This document shows positions 1 through 9,630 of a stretch of DNA of 64,000 nt, piece by piece. The number at the start of each line of letters is the position of its first letter. Within the stretch, counting starts at the first letter, position 1. Source of the stretch: an uncultured Paracoccaceae bacterium (lineage in GTDB: Bacteria; Pseudomonadota; Alphaproteobacteria; Rhodobacterales; Rhodobacteraceae). The notes beneath the pieces were generated by a model that was not told the DNA's origin, made no database searches, and saw nothing but the letters and a program-made list of their open reading frames with translations. The DNA is taken from NCBI GenBank assembly GCA_947503935.1, contig CANNFR010000002.1, forward strand, positions 1 through 64,000, read 5' to 3'. Made by a program: the position numbers and the translations under genes.

Positions 1-3
1 TTC

Positions 4-32
4 ATTCAAACCTCCATTTTGGAAGTTTGAAT
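4..32. terminator. hairpin, possible terminator of a gene left of the window
   Basis: An inverted repeat with 12-bp arms and one mismatch (4-15 and 21-32) surrounds a 5-base T-rich loop. No gene inside the window ends here on the plus strand, so it may belong to a gene beyond the left edge. There is no clean T run after either arm. Confidence 0.35.
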
Positions 33-88
33 CAGAAATCAGAGCCAATGGGAATCCTGAATGTCCACAGACCCTAGCAGGGAAGCGC

Positions 89-151
89 AATTTTTCTGCG
101 AAAAATTGGGATCGAGCGCGCAGCTCAACGCCGATTTTTCGCAGAAAAATC
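89..151 (-). terminator. paired hairpins downstream of parC
   Basis: Two short palindromes, 89-107 and 133-151, each read ATTTTTC-NNN-GAAAAAT and are also inverted copies of each other over 17 bases. On the minus strand they follow the parC stop codon by a few bases. The built-in T runs make this a reasonable transcription-termination region, although the arrangement is not a textbook hairpin plus T tail. Confidence 0.45.
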
Positions 152-155
152 GTTC

Positions 156-2393
156 TTAGGTGAACCGGTTATCACGGGGAAAGCCGCGCGGGGCCATGCG
201 GCCGGCGCTGGCGCGTTTGCCGATCCATTCGGCCAGCTCGGTTTCCGTTCGGGTCCGGCCTGCGGGGTCTTTCCAGGAAAGCCCGTCGGCCAGCGCAAAG
301 GTCGTGGCGTCGGATAGGCCGCCATCCTTGTATTTCTGCAACCGCACGCCTTTGCCGCGACCCATCTCGGGTAGCTCGTCCAGCGGAAAGACCAAAACCT
401 TGCGGTTTTCGCCCACCACCGCGACATGATCGCCTGTCAGAGGTGTGCAGACATGGGCCCGAACGCCGTCTTTCACGTTCAACACCTGCTTACCCGCTCG
501 GGTCTGCGCCACCACGTCGGCCTCGGGCACGATGAAACCATCGCCACCGGTTGAGGCGACCAGCAGCTTGCCCTCGGCCTGGTGGCTGAAGAGCGTCACG
601 ATCTCGGCCTCGTTCGGCAGATCGACCATCAGACGCACGGGCTCTCCCATACCGCGCCCGCCGGGCAGGTTGGCGCCCATCAGCGTGTAGAAGCGGCCAT
701 TGCTGCCAAAGAGCAGGATCCTGTCGGTCGTCTCGGCATAGAAGGCGAAACGCGGCCCGTCACCATCCTTGAACTTTACCTCGGCCTCCAGCGGCTGGTG
801 CCCCTTCATCGCGCGGATCCAGCCCATTTTCGAACAGATCACCGTGATGGGCTCCCGCTCGATCATCGCCTCGAACGGGACCTCCTCTACCTCGCCGGCT
901 TCGGCGAACGCAGTCCGCCGCGCGCCGCCGGGGGCACTGTTACCGAAGGTTTTGCGCACGTCGCGGAGCTGATCGGCGATGCGCTGCCATTGCTGACCTT
1001 CGTCTGCCAGAAGGCCCTGAAGCCCCTCTTTCTCAAGCCGCAGGGCGTCGCGTTCTTTGCGCAGTTCCATCTCTTCCAGCTTGCGCAGCGACCGCAGGCG
1101 CATGTTCAGAATGGCTTCGGCCTGGATGTCCGACAGCTTGAACTCGGCCATCAGCATGGCCTTTGGATCGTCCTCATAACGGATGATCTCAATCACGCGG
1201 TCGAGGTTGAGATAGGCGGTGATGTAGCCGTCCAGCACTTCAAGACGGTGGTCGATCTTGTCCAGCCGATGCCGCGTACGGCGCATGAGAACCTCGCGCC
1301 GATGATCCAGAAACGCGCGCAGCACCTCCTTCAGCGAGCAGACCTTGGGCACGCGCCCGTCGATCAGCACATTCATGTTCATCGAAAACCGGGTCTCCAG
1401 ATCGGAATTGCGGAAGAGCATGTTCATCAGCAATTCTGGATCGACGTTTTTCGACCGGGGTTCCAACACGATGCGGACGTCATCGGTGGACTCGTCGCGT
1501 GCGTCAATTAGAAGCGGGATTTTTTTAGTGTCGATCAGCTCGGCCAAACGCTCGAGCAGCTTGGATTTCTGGACCTGATAGGGGATCTCGGTCACGATGA
1601 TCTGCCAGGTGCCGCGCCCCTGATCCTCGACCTCCCATTTTGAGCGCAGGCGGAACGCGCCACGGCCTGTGCGATAGGCCTCAACGATGCTCTCGCGCGG
1701 CTCGACGATCACGCCGCCCGTGGGGAAATCCGGGCCGGGCACCATGCCGACCAGGGTTTCGTCGCGGGCCTCAGGCGTCTTGATCAGATGCAGACAGGCA
1801 TCGATCAACTCATGCAGATTGTGCGGCGGGATGTTGGTTGCCATGCCGACGGCAATGCCGCTTGAGCCATTGGCCAAGAGGTTCGGGAAAGCGGCGGGCA
1901 GCACGACGGGTTCTTCCAGCCGGCCATCGTAATTGTCGCGGAAATCGACGGCATCTTCATCAAGGCCATCCAGCAACGCCTCGGCCATGGCCGTGATGCG
2001 GGCTTCCGTATAGCGGCTGGCCGCCGGGTTATCGCCATCGATATTGCCAAAGTTTCCCTGCCCGTCGACCAGCGGGTAGCGGACATTGAAATCCTGCGCC
2101 ATCCGCGCCATTGCGTCATAGATCGCGGCGTCGCCGTGGGGGTGGAAATCACCCATGGTGTCGCCCGAAATCTTTGCCGATTTTAAGAACCCGCCAGTGG
2201 CCGTCAGCTTAAGCCGCCGCATCGCATACAAAATCCGCCGATGCACCGGCTTCAGCCCGTCGCGGGCATCCGGCAGGGCGCGGTGCATGATGGTGGAGAG
2301 CGCATAGGTCAGATACCGCTCGCCAATGGCGCGGCTTAGCGGTTCGGTAAACTCCAGAGGCTCTATGTTGGGGTCGTCGGGCGTGTCGGTCAT
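156..2393 (-). CDS. parC: DNA topoisomerase IV subunit A
   Basis: Strand-passing subunit of topoisomerase IV, which works with ParE to decatenate daughter chromosomes. The protein has 745 residues, the normal length. The active-site region reads [10 protein letters not shown] (residues 84-93) and the catalytic tyrosine is Tyr128 in AASRYTE. The C-terminal half matches the beta-pinwheel region. I see no GyrA box (QRRGGKG), which favours ParC over GyrA. The position equivalent to E. coli ParC Ser80 is Ala89, and Glu84 is Asp93. The gene is divergent from the SH3 gene across 126 bp. parE is not in the window. Confidence 0.93.
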   Translation of the reverse strand: MTDTPDDPNIEPLEFTEPLSRAIGERYLTYALSTIMHRALPDARDGLKPVHRRILYAMRRLKLTATGGFLKSAKISGDTMGDFHPHGDAAIYDAMARMAQDFNVRYPLVDGQGNFGNIDGDNPAASRYTEARITAMAEALLDGLDEDAVDFRDNYDGRLEEPVVLPAAFPNLLANGSSGIAVGMATNIPPHNLHELIDACLHLIKTPEARDETLVGMVPGPDFPTGGVIVEPRESIVEAYRTGRGAFRLRSKWEVEDQGRGTWQIIVTEIPYQVQKSKLLERLAELIDTKKIPLLIDARDESTDDVRIVLEPRSKNVDPELLMNMLFRNSDLETRFSMNMNVLIDGRVPKVCSLKEVLRAFLDHRREVLMRRTRHRLDKIDHRLEVLDGYITAYLNLDRVIEIIRYEDDPKAMLMAEFKLSDIQAEAILNMRLRSLRKLEEMELRKERDALRLEKEGLQGLLADEGQQWQRIADQLRDVRKTFGNSAPGGARRTAFAEAGEVEEVPFEAMIEREPITVICSKMGWIRAMKGHQPLEAEVKFKDGDGPRFAFYAETTDRILLFGSNGRFYTLMGANLPGGRGMGEPVRLMVDLPNEAEIVTLFSHQAEGKLLVASTGGDGFIVPEADVVAQTRAGKQVLNVKDGVRAHVCTPLTGDHVAVVGENRKVLVFPLDELPEMGRGKGVRLQKYKDGGLSDATTFALADGLSWKDPAGRTRTETELAEWIGKRASAGRMAPRGFPRDNRFT

Positions 2394-2519
2394 GGATGTG
2401 GTGTAGCTTGGCCCAGGCGATCGGTCCAGATGGAATGATCTTTCAATATGCCGGGAACCGGATGGGGTGTTGTCGGCGTTATCTTGCCGAACGCTGCTTT
2501 ACACCTCGGGAGACTTTCG

Positions 2520-3110
2520 ATGCTGCTTCGTCTGCTCACCTACACTTACGTTGGCATGGCCGGTGCCGTGATTTTTTTCGGCAAAGGCCCGGAGGCCTCA
2601 GAGGCCAATCTGGCGACCTATGCGCCGATCGAAGAGGCCGAGATCGCGGATACCCTATCGACACGTTCTGCCACCTCACCCGTCAGCGTTGCATTGCTGG
2701 CCGAGGCGCGAAGCCTGTCATCGGACGAGACGCTGGACTTGATCAAGGCGGCGGTGCCGGTTTCGGCCACGATGCCAGAGTCTAACTACGTCAAAGGGAC
2801 CCTAGTCGAATTTCGGTCCGAAAAGCCGTCTGACACCAAGTTCGCGGCGGCCGATGCCCCTGCGGATATGCGCCGGGGTGTGGTAAAGGCGGAGCGTGCC
2901 GAAATGCTTAACCTGGTCTACGTGACAGGCAGCCGCGTCAATCTGCGGGCGGGTCCGGGGACGAATAGCGCCGTTGTCACCAGCTTGGTGCGTGGCAGCG
3001 CCGCTGAGGCGATCGGTGTGGAAACCGATGGCTGGCAGATGATCCGAGACGCCGAGACCGGCATCGAGGGCTACATGGCAACGCGGTTTCTTGCAGCCAA
3101 ACAGCCCTGA
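2520..3110 (+). CDS. SH3b-domain exported protein
   Basis: A 196-residue protein with a hydrophobic N-terminus (MLLRLLTYTYVGMAGAVIFF) that could be a signal anchor. A long low-complexity middle is followed by a C-terminal bacterial SH3 domain (about residues 135-192: SRVNLRAGPG, then GWQMIRD and GYMATRFL). SH3b domains of this kind bind cell wall, so a periplasmic envelope role is likely but unproven. The ATG at 2520 is chosen because GGGAGA lies 8 bases upstream; the reading frame stays open further upstream without a better start. It stands alone between parC and the SDR gene. Confidence 0.75.
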   Translation: MLLRLLTYTYVGMAGAVIFFGKGPEASEANLATYAPIEEAEIADTLSTRSATSPVSVALLAEARSLSSDETLDLIKAAVPVSATMPESNYVKGTLVEFRSEKPSDTKFAAADAPADMRRGVVKAERAEMLNLVYVTGSRVNLRAGPGTNSAVVTSLVRGSAAEAIGVETDGWQMIRDAETGIEGYMATRFLAAKQP

Positions 3111-3173
3111 GCCATTTGAATCCAGACAACAAGCGGGGTATCGAGCGGGGCTGACCCGAACGAGGCTCCGCTT

Positions 3174-4004
3174 ATGACCGTGAAATCCATACTGATCACC
3201 GGATGCTCGTCGGGCATCGGATATGACGCTGCGCATGGCTTGGCCAAGCGCGGTTGGCAGGTGTTTGCAACCTGCCGCAAGGAAGAGGATTGCGCGCGGC
3301 TTCGGGGTGAGGGGCTGGAAAGCTTCCGTCTGGATTATGACAGCGACGAAAGCATCTCGACGGCCGTGGATGAGGTTCTGTCACGCACCGGTGGCACTTT
3401 AGATGCGCTGTTCAACAACGGCGCTTTTGGGTGCCCCGGCGCGGTTGAGGACCTTCCACGTGGGGCGCTCCGCGAGATTTTCGAGACGAATCTCTTCGGC
3501 GTGCATGAACTGACGCGCCGCGTGATCCCCGTTATGCGGGCGCAGGGCCACGGCCGCATTCTGAATTGCTCATCGGTCCTGGGGTTCACGCCCATGAAAT
3601 GGCGGGGGGCCTATGTCGCGACGAAATTCGCGATGGAGGGGCTGACCGATGTCTTGCGTATCGAGATGCGCGACACGCCGATCGACGTGATCTTGATCGA
3701 GCCCGGACCGATCACCTCGCGCATCCGCGCCAATTCGATCCCGCATTTCGAAAAGTGGATCGATTGGGAAGCCTCGCCCCGCGCCGAGCAATATCGCAGC
3801 GAATTGCGCACCCGGCTTTATGAAGAACGCGGCCCGGACCGGTTCGAACTGCCCGCCTCGGCGGTGACGAAAAAGCTGATCCACGCGCTGGAAAGCCCGC
3901 GCCCGCATCCGCGCTACTTTATCACGACCCCGACCTATATCATGAATATGCTGACCCGATTTCTGCCGACCCGCGCGCTCGACTGGGTGATCGCGAAGGG
4001 GTAG
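3174..4004 (+). CDS. short-chain dehydrogenase/reductase
   Basis: NAD(P)-dependent oxidoreductase of the classical SDR family, 276 residues. The nucleotide-binding motif TGCSSGIG is at residues 9-16, the NNGAFG motif lies near 83, the catalytic serine is in NCSSVLG, and Tyr/Lys are in YVATK. A long C-terminal extension after the core (to PTRALDWVIAKG) resembles the retinol/17-beta-hydroxysteroid-like SDRs. The substrate cannot be deduced. It is followed after 65 bp by the HIG1 and cobalamin adenosyltransferase genes in the same direction. Confidence 0.88.
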   Translation: MTVKSILITGCSSGIGYDAAHGLAKRGWQVFATCRKEEDCARLRGEGLESFRLDYDSDESISTAVDEVLSRTGGTLDALFNNGAFGCPGAVEDLPRGALREIFETNLFGVHELTRRVIPVMRAQGHGRILNCSSVLGFTPMKWRGAYVATKFAMEGLTDVLRIEMRDTPIDVILIEPGPITSRIRANSIPHFEKWIDWEASPRAEQYRSELRTRLYEERGPDRFELPASAVTKKLIHALESPRPHPRYFITTPTYIMNMLTRFLPTRALDWVIAKG

Positions 4005-4069
4005 CCCGAATTGATCTTCGCTTTTTGCCCGCCGCCCGCTACATCGCAGAGGGAACAAGGAAGAGGCCC

Positions 4070-4279
4070 ATGACGTCAGACCCGATTTTCATCGCCGCGA
4101 TCATTGCCTGCCTGTTGGTGCTTGGCATTCTGGCCGTGGGCATCGGCGGCTTTGCCAAGGGCGGTGAGTTCAACCGCAAGAACGCCAACAAGCTGATGCG
4201 CTATCGCATCGGGGCGCAATTCGTGGCCGTTCTGCTGATTTTGCTATTCGTATGGCTGCGTGGCCAGGGGGCAAGCTGA
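4070..4279 (+). CDS. HIG1-type twin-transmembrane small protein
   Basis: A 69-residue protein with two membrane spans (about 5-26 and 47-65) joined by a basic loop containing KGGEFNRKNANKLMRYRI, typical of the hypoxia-induced HIG1 domain family. In mitochondria and alphaproteobacteria such proteins associate with respiratory complexes. Any such role here is inference. Its stop codon overlaps the start of the downstream adenosyltransferase by one base (TGATG), so the two are probably translationally coupled. The start is the ATG at 4070 rather than the upstream 4025 ATG, which would add a charged tail before the first span. Confidence 0.8.
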   Translation: MTSDPIFIAAIIACLLVLGILAVGIGGFAKGGEFNRKNANKLMRYRIGAQFVAVLLILLFVWLRGQGAS

Positions 4280-4851
4280 TGGTCGTTCTGAACAAGATTT
4301 ACACCAAAACCGGCGATGCCGGTGAAACCGCGCTGGGCAACGGTGCGCGGGTGGCCAAGCATTCGGTGCGGGTCTCGGCCTACGGCACGGTGGATGAGGC
4401 GAATGCCTGTGTCGGGCTGGCCCGCCTGCATGCGACGGGCGAGTTGGATCGCCTGCTGGGGTTGATCCAGAACGATCTGTTCGATCTGGGCGCCGACCTC
4501 TGCCGCCCGGACATGGAGAAGGACGGCGAGGCGGGATATCCCGTTTTGCGGATGGTCGATGCTCAAGTGGCCCGGCTGGAGGCCGAAATCGACGAGATGA
4601 ACGCCAAGCTTGAGCCTCTGCGCAGTTTCATCCTGCCGGGTGGGTCTGCCCTGGCGGCGCAACTGCACCTCTGCCGGACGGTCAGCCGCCGGGCCGAGCG
4701 GCTGACGGTTGAGCTGGCCACGATGGAGGCAGTGAACCAGGCGGCGGTGAAATACCTCAACCGTCTGTCGGACTGGTTCTTCGTCGCCGGCCGCATCGCC
4801 AATGATGACGGCAAGGCCGATATCCTCTGGGTGCCTGGCGCAAACCGATAG
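4279..4851 (+). CDS. PduO-type cob(I)yrinic acid a,c-diamide adenosyltransferase
   Basis: Transfers the adenosyl group of ATP to cob(I)alamin to make adenosylcobalamin. 190 residues, usual length. Family motifs are visible: YTKTGDAGETALGNG near the N-terminus, AYGTVDEANA, and the C-terminal CRTVSRRAER followed by YLNRLSDWFFVAGR. The ATG overlaps the stop of the HIG1 gene. The etfBA genes follow after 138 bp. Adenosylcobalamin serves methylmalonyl-CoA and ethylmalonyl-CoA mutases in this group of bacteria, which fits the acyl-CoA context, though no mutase is in the window. Confidence 0.93.
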   Translation: MVVLNKIYTKTGDAGETALGNGARVAKHSVRVSAYGTVDEANACVGLARLHATGELDRLLGLIQNDLFDLGADLCRPDMEKDGEAGYPVLRMVDAQVARLEAEIDEMNAKLEPLRSFILPGGSALAAQLHLCRTVSRRAERLTVELATMEAVNQAAVKYLNRLSDWFFVAGRIANDDGKADILWVPGANR

Positions 4852-4989
4852 CTTCTGGCCTAGCCGACGTATTTCTGGCGGGATGGTGGGAAACGTGGCG
4901 TCCCCGCGCCACCCCGCGTCGATTTTGCCCTGTTTTCCGGGGCCCGCAGCGGCTAAACAGGCGGCAAAAGTCAAAGGGAGACCCCGCCA

Positions 4990-5751
4990 ATGAAGGTGCT
5001 TGTGCCTGTAAAGCGTGTGATCGACTACAATGTGAAAGTTCGTGTGAAAGCGGATGGAAGCGGTGTCGACCTCGCCAATGTCAAAATGTCGATGAACCCG
5101 TTCGACGAGATTGCCGTGGAAGAGGCGATCCGCCTGAAAGAAGCCGGCAAGGCCGAGGAAATCGTGGCGGTGTCGATCGGGGTCAAGCAGGCGCAGGAAA
5201 CCCTGCGGACCGCTTTGGCGATGGGCGCGGATCGGGCCATTCTGATCGTGGCCTCCGACGATGTGCATCAAGATATTGAGCCTCTTGCGGTGGCCAAGCT
5301 GTTGAAAGCGGTCGTCGATGAGGAACAGCCTGGTCTGGTGCTCTGCGGTAAGCAGGCCATCGACAATGATATGAACGCAACCGGCCAGATGCTGTCGGCC
5401 CTTCTGGGGTGGAGCCAGGCGACCTTCGCTTCAAAGCTGGAAATCGACGGCGATGCGGCACTGGTGACGCGCGAGGTCGATGGCGGTTTGCAGACGATCA
5501 AGGTGAAGATGCCCGCCATCGTGACGGTCGATCTGCGCCTGAACGAGCCGCGCTATGCCTCGCTGCCGAACATCATGAAGGCCAAGAAAAAGCCCCTGGA
5601 TGAAAAGACGCCCGCCGATTACGGCGTTGATGTCACACCGCGGCTGAGCATCGTGAAGACGGAAGAACCCGCAGGCCGCAAGGCCGGGATCAAGGTCGGC
5701 TCGGTCGATGAGCTGCTGACGAAACTGAAAGACGAAGCGGGGGTGCTCTGA
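4990..5751 (+). CDS. etfB: electron transfer flavoprotein subunit beta
   Basis: Small subunit of the ETF heterodimer, which takes electrons from acyl-CoA dehydrogenases and passes them to ETF:quinone oxidoreductase. 253 residues, normal. It begins [19 protein letters not shown]. The AMP-binding region ([14 protein letters not shown], residues about 119-132) and the ETF-beta signature ([20 protein letters not shown]) are present. GGGAGACC precedes the ATG. Its stop overlaps the etfA start by one base (TGATG), ensuring equal synthesis. A cognate acyl-CoA dehydrogenase lies at 17597. Confidence 0.97.
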   Translation: MKVLVPVKRVIDYNVKVRVKADGSGVDLANVKMSMNPFDEIAVEEAIRLKEAGKAEEIVAVSIGVKQAQETLRTALAMGADRAILIVASDDVHQDIEPLAVAKLLKAVVDEEQPGLVLCGKQAIDNDMNATGQMLSALLGWSQATFASKLEIDGDAALVTREVDGGLQTIKVKMPAIVTVDLRLNEPRYASLPNIMKAKKKPLDEKTPADYGVDVTPRLSIVKTEEPAGRKAGIKVGSVDELLTKLKDEAGVL

Positions 5752-6677
5752 TGGCTGTTCTTCTTCTGGCCGAAGTGACCGACGGCACGCTGTCGATGGA
5801 TGCGACCGCCAAGTCGGTCACGGCTGCCAAGCCCTTGGGCGATGTCACGCTGCTTTGCGCCGGGGCGACCTGTGCCGATGCGGCGAAAGAGGCCGCGACG
5901 ATTGACGGTGTGGCCAAGGTCCTCTGCGCCGAGGACCCGCTTTACGGCCACCGGTTGGCCGAGCCTGTGGCGGCGCTGATGGCCTCGCTGGCCGGGGAGT
6001 ATTCGCATATCGTGGCGCCCGCCACGACCGATGCGAAGAACATCCTGCCGCGCGTGGCGGCCCTGTTGGACGCGATGGTCATCACCGATGTGTCCGGCGT
6101 GGTTGATGCCGACACGTTTGAGCGGCCGATCTACGCCGGTAACGCGATACAGACGGTGAAGTCTTCGGACGCCAAGAAGGTCGTCTCGATCCGTTATTCC
6201 GCCTTTGATGCCGCCGGGACGGGCGGGTCCGCGCCGGTTGAGAATATCGCCGCTGCCGACAATCCGGGCCTTAGCGAGTGGGTTGAGGACAAGGTCGCCG
6301 AAAGCGACCGGCCCGAGCTGACATCGGCCGGCATCGTAGTGTCGGGCGGTCGTGGCGTTGGGTCGGAGGACGATTTCGCGCTGATCGAAAAGCTGGCCGA
6401 CAAGCTGGGCGCCGCCGTGGGCGCCAGCCGGGCGGCGGTGGATTCAGGCTATGCCCCGAACGATTGGCAGGTCGGCCAGACCGGCAAGGTCGTGGCGCCT
6501 GATCTTTACATCGCGGTCGGTATCTCGGGCGCGATCCAGCACCTGGCTGGCATGAAGGATTCCAAGGTGATCGTGGCGATCAACAAGGACGAGGAGGCGC
6601 CGATTTTCCAGGTGGCCGATTACGGCCTGGTCGGCGATCTGTTCACCGTCGTGCCCGAGCTGATCGAAAAGCTCTAA
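5751..6677 (+). CDS. etfA: electron transfer flavoprotein subunit alpha
   Basis: FAD-binding large subunit of ETF. 308 residues, normal. The C-terminal FAD domain is intact: [11 protein letters not shown] (about 200-210), [29 protein letters not shown] and [17 protein letters not shown]. It is coupled to etfB by a one-base overlap, and the operon ends at a strong GC hairpin 10 bp downstream. It serves the acyl-CoA oxidation implied by the neighbouring 3-hydroxybutyryl-CoA dehydrogenase. Confidence 0.97.
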   Translation: MAVLLLAEVTDGTLSMDATAKSVTAAKPLGDVTLLCAGATCADAAKEAATIDGVAKVLCAEDPLYGHRLAEPVAALMASLAGEYSHIVAPATTDAKNILPRVAALLDAMVITDVSGVVDADTFERPIYAGNAIQTVKSSDAKKVVSIRYSAFDAAGTGGSAPVENIAAADNPGLSEWVEDKVAESDRPELTSAGIVVSGGRGVGSEDDFALIEKLADKLGAAVGASRAAVDSGYAPNDWQVGQTGKVVAPDLYIAVGISGAIQHLAGMKDSKVIVAINKDEEAPIFQVADYGLVGDLFTVVPELIEKL

Positions 6678-6686
6678 AACGGATAT

Positions 6687-6714
6687 CGGGCGGCCCCTTC
6701 TATCGGGCCGCCCG
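6687..6714. terminator. intrinsic terminator between etfA and the convergent gene
   Basis: A perfect 10-bp GC-rich stem (6687-6696 with 6705-6714) around an 8-base loop sits just after the etfA stop and just before the stop of the convergent gene. It is followed by TTTCGT on the plus strand. It probably works for etfA and perhaps in both directions. Confidence 0.75.
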
Positions 6715-6719
6715 TTTCG

Positions 6720-7550
6720 TCAACCAAGCAGGTTTTTCAGGCTGGCTTGCAACTTTTCGGCCACCTGCTGATGTACCTGAACGCCGGCCGTCGTGGTGGC
6801 TGCTGACAATTCCTCTGGCGCGAAGACCATGCCGTCCTTGGCCGGGTCTTCAGGGGCCACATTGCCCACAACCTCAACCACATCGGCGACCAAGGGCTGC
6901 AATTCATCAATCATGCCCCGGGTCACGAACAGGGGATCAGGCGCATGCGCATTGATCTCGGACCCATCGCCCGGTGCCTCCTCCCCGATCCAGAGCAGGA
7001 TTTTCTTGCCGCCGACCGCGCTAAGCAATTGCCGCATGCGGGCCAGCCAGGCCGACTTGATCTCATCGGCGACCATTACGAACCGCTCAGGCGATTGCTG
7101 CTGCAGCGCGACCAGCAGGTGCCGCGTGAAGTTGAATTCCGAGAAATCGACATCGCGGAACAGCGTTTGCAACAAGGGGGCCACGCTGACCAACCGGTCA
7201 TTGCGGCGCGGGTGCACAGCGTAGAACCGGTTCGTCAGGTTCTGCGCGCCAAGCAGTTGGATCACCGTGGCATCGGCCTTGGCACAGACCTCCATCACCG
7301 ATTGATCTTGCAGGAAGACGTCAACGCCGGCATTCACGTAGCCCAGATTGATCACCTGCTTCTCGGTCGTCTCTTCAACAAGCGCGGGATAAGGCTTTTC
7401 GATAAAGCGGCCATAGGTTTCCGTGCCGCCCAGAACCGCGACATAGCGGCGGTCCAGCTTGCGGCGCGGGCCGCGGAACAGAAGTTTTGAATTGCCGTGA
7501 CGGCAAGGATAGTAATCGAGGGGCCCATCGGCCCGTGGCAGAAAGCTCAT
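6720..7550 (-). CDS. DUF6473-like protein
   Basis: A 276-residue soluble protein of unknown function. Near the N-terminus it reads [19 protein letters not shown], then [19 protein letters not shown] and [15 protein letters not shown], a layout reminiscent of SGNH-hydrolase-like folds (GGTETYG near a first beta strand). From memory it matches the DUF6473 family of Rhodobacteraceae, an identification not checked. The ATG at 7550 has AGGTGGG 3 bases upstream; a GTG three codons earlier is the alternative. It is convergent with etfA. Confidence 0.65.
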   Translation of the reverse strand: MSFLPRADGPLDYYPCRHGNSKLLFRGPRRKLDRRYVAVLGGTETYGRFIEKPYPALVEETTEKQVINLGYVNAGVDVFLQDQSVMEVCAKADATVIQLLGAQNLTNRFYAVHPRRNDRLVSVAPLLQTLFRDVDFSEFNFTRHLLVALQQQSPERFVMVADEIKSAWLARMRQLLSAVGGKKILLWIGEEAPGDGSEINAHAPDPLFVTRGMIDELQPLVADVVEVVGNVAPEDPAKDGMVFAPEELSAATTTAGVQVHQQVAEKLQASLKNLLG

Positions 7551-7703
7551 CTCACCCACCTGATTTTCATTTCACCCAAGGCGGAGAATCGCAGCAAGGG
7601 ATTGCCAAAAGACTAAGTTTCGAATTTGAGCGATCTTGACCCGGGCTTGCACCCGGATGGCAGGGCCGCCTATGGTCGCGCGGACAGTGAAAAGGGCAGC
7701 CGG

Positions 7704-8579
7704 ATGCAGATACAATCGGTAGGCGTGGTGGGCGCGGGACAGATGGGCAACGGCATTGCCCATGTGCTGGCGCTGGCAGGGTATGATGTGCTGCTGACCG
7801 ATATCTCGGACGACGCGCTGAAGGCCGCCGTGGAGTTGATTGACCGCAACCTCGAACGCCAGGTGAGCCGCGAAAAGATCAGCGCCGAAGACAAGGATGC
7901 CGCGATGGCGCGCATTCGCAAGACACCAACGCTGACCGATCTGGGCAAATGCGACCTGATCATCGAAGCCGCGACCGAGCGTGAGACGGTGAAGCAGGCG
8001 ATTTTCGAAGATCTGGTGCCGCATCTGCAACCGCACACGATCCTGACATCGAACACTTCCTCGATCTCAATCACGCGCCTGGCCAGCCGCACCGACCGAC
8101 CGGAAAAGTTCATGGGCTTCCACTTCATGAACCCGGTGCCCGTGATGCAGCTGGTTGAGCTGATCCGCGGCATCGCCACCGATGAGCCGACCTACAAGGC
8201 TTGCCTTGCGGTGGTCGAAAAGCTGGGCAAGACAGCCGCCAGCGCCGAGGATTTTCCCGCTTTCATCGTGAACCGGATCCTGATGCCGATGATCAACGAG
8301 GCGGTCTATACGCTTTACGAGGGCGTGGGCTCGGTCAAATCCATCGACGAATCGCTCAAGCTGGGAGCCAATCACCCGATGGGGCCGCTTGAGTTGGCCG
8401 ATTTCATCGGGCTCGACACCTGCCTGGCCATCATGAACGTGCTGCATGATGGGTTGGCCGACACCAAATACCGCCCTTGCCCGCTTTTGACGAAATATGT
8501 CGAGGCCGGGTGGCTGGGCCGCAAGACCCAGCGCGGCTTCTACGATTATCGCGGTGAGACACCGGTGCCGACGCGCTGA
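7704..8579 (+). CDS. hbdA: 3-hydroxybutyryl-CoA dehydrogenase
   Basis: NAD(P)-dependent oxidation or reduction between 3-hydroxybutyryl-CoA and acetoacetyl-CoA. 291 residues, standard for the single-function enzyme. The Rossmann motif GAGQMGNGIAHVLALAGYDV is at residues 9-28, the catalytic His lies in FHFMNPVPVM, and the C-terminal domain has FPAFIVNRILMPMINEAV and the end motif GRKTQRGFYDY. The start at 7704 places MQIQSVGVVGAG at the N-terminus as in the family. It is a partner of the etfBA genes in butyrate/PHB-type acyl-CoA metabolism. Confidence 0.93.
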   Translation: MQIQSVGVVGAGQMGNGIAHVLALAGYDVLLTDISDDALKAAVELIDRNLERQVSREKISAEDKDAAMARIRKTPTLTDLGKCDLIIEAATERETVKQAIFEDLVPHLQPHTILTSNTSSISITRLASRTDRPEKFMGFHFMNPVPVMQLVELIRGIATDEPTYKACLAVVEKLGKTAASAEDFPAFIVNRILMPMINEAVYTLYEGVGSVKSIDESLKLGANHPMGPLELADFIGLDTCLAIMNVLHDGLADTKYRPCPLLTKYVEAGWLGRKTQRGFYDYRGETPVPTR

Positions 8580-8585
8580 GGCGGC

Positions 8586-8651
8586 CTAAACCGTGGCCAG
8601 TCGGGCGCGTGTCGTCAGATAGGAGGCCGGATCTGGGGCGTCAGACATCAT
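8586..8651 (-). CDS. possible 21-residue small ORF
   Basis: A short frame downstream of the acyltransferase starts at an ATGATG pair preceded by AGGGG and would encode MMSDAPDPASYLTTRARLATV. The composition is ordinary for this genome and the ribosome-binding site is reasonable, but the length gives no real coding evidence. It could equally be chance or the remnant of a longer gene. Confidence 0.25.
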   Translation of the reverse strand: MMSDAPDPASYLTTRARLATV

Positions 8652-8707
8652 CGCCAGACCCCTGCTTGACATTAGTTATAGCTTTGATCCTGCGGGCATC
8701 GGGCCGT

Positions 8708-9592
8708 TCAAGGCTCAAGCGCCAGGGTGCGCGCGCGTAGCCATGACATGAAGGCGCGGGGGTCCTTGCCGCGCTCTTCCACCTCATCGGCCGGAACTGG
8801 CGCACCGATGATCGGCGCTTGCGGCTTGTCCAGGCTATGGACGACCTCATGGATCAAAAGTCCCTGCCGCAATACGGGCGAGATCTGGTTGGCGATCTGA
8901 TACCAGCGCGAATTGGCGCCCTGAAAGCGGCACGGCACCACGGTGGCACCGGACCGGCGGATCATCTTTGCGGTGAAGACATTCCACTCGGCCTCGACAG
9001 CCGGTCCGAAAAACGTCTTAGACGTGGCGATGACGCCCGAGGGGAAGAGGGCGATCAGCCCGCCTTTTGCCAAATGACCCATTGCCTCTTCGCGCATTTG
9101 GATCATCTTGCTCTGCGCGTCAGGCTCATGCGGGAAGGGCACCGGGATCATGTAGCTGGCCGCGCTTTCATCGATACCCGTCAGCAGCGAGCGTGTGAGG
9201 ATGCGGTAATCGTTCCGCCGCCGCCCGATCAGATCGGCCAGGATCATGCCATCGACCAGCCCGTGCGGATGATTGGCCACAAAGACGACGGGGCCTTCGG
9301 CGGGGATGTTGGCCAGCTGTTCGGCCGGTGTTTGCAGATCGATGCCCATCACATCCATCGTGGCCGGCCAAAAGGCCTGGCCCGATGGCGCGCCGCGACG
9401 TTCAAACTCACGAATGCGGCGCAGGACCGTCATCTTGCCCGTCATCCATTCCAGACCGCGAATGAAGGTGCGGGTCAGCGGGTTGGAGAACGAATTGGCA
9501 TAGGTCAGAGACCGTCGGTCATAGACAAAAGGCGCATCTTCTTCCCCGACAGGCGTGGTTGGGTCGATGGATGGTGTGGTGGTGTCAGTCAG
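8708..9592 (-). CDS. lysophospholipid acyltransferase family protein
   Basis: PlsC-like membrane-associated acyltransferase, expected to acylate lysophosphatidic acid or a related lysolipid. The catalytic motif is VANHPHGLVDGM (the family has HxxxxD with asparagine before the histidine), followed by the glycerol-phosphate-side motif ALFPSGVIA. The first ATG (9445) would cut off a stretch reading DRRSLTYANSFSNPLTR and IRGLEWMTGK that looks like real coding sequence. The only upstream in-frame start is CTG at 9592, preceded by TGAGGGA. An ATG at 9599 is out of frame and closes after four codons. The total from CTG is 294 residues. Confidence 0.8.
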   Translation of the reverse strand: MTDTTTPSIDPTTPVGEEDAPFVYDRRSLTYANSFSNPLTRTFIRGLEWMTGKMTVLRRIREFERRGAPSGQAFWPATMDVMGIDLQTPAEQLANIPAEGPVVFVANHPHGLVDGMILADLIGRRRNDYRILTRSLLTGIDESAASYMIPVPFPHEPDAQSKMIQMREEAMGHLAKGGLIALFPSGVIATSKTFFGPAVEAEWNVFTAKMIRRSGATVVPCRFQGANSRWYQIANQISPVLRQGLLIHEVVHSLDKPQAPIIGAPVPADEVEERGKDPRAFMSWLRARTLALEP

Positions 9593-9630
9593 TGCACATG
9601 TCCCTCAGACAAACTCATCAAGCCGACAGT

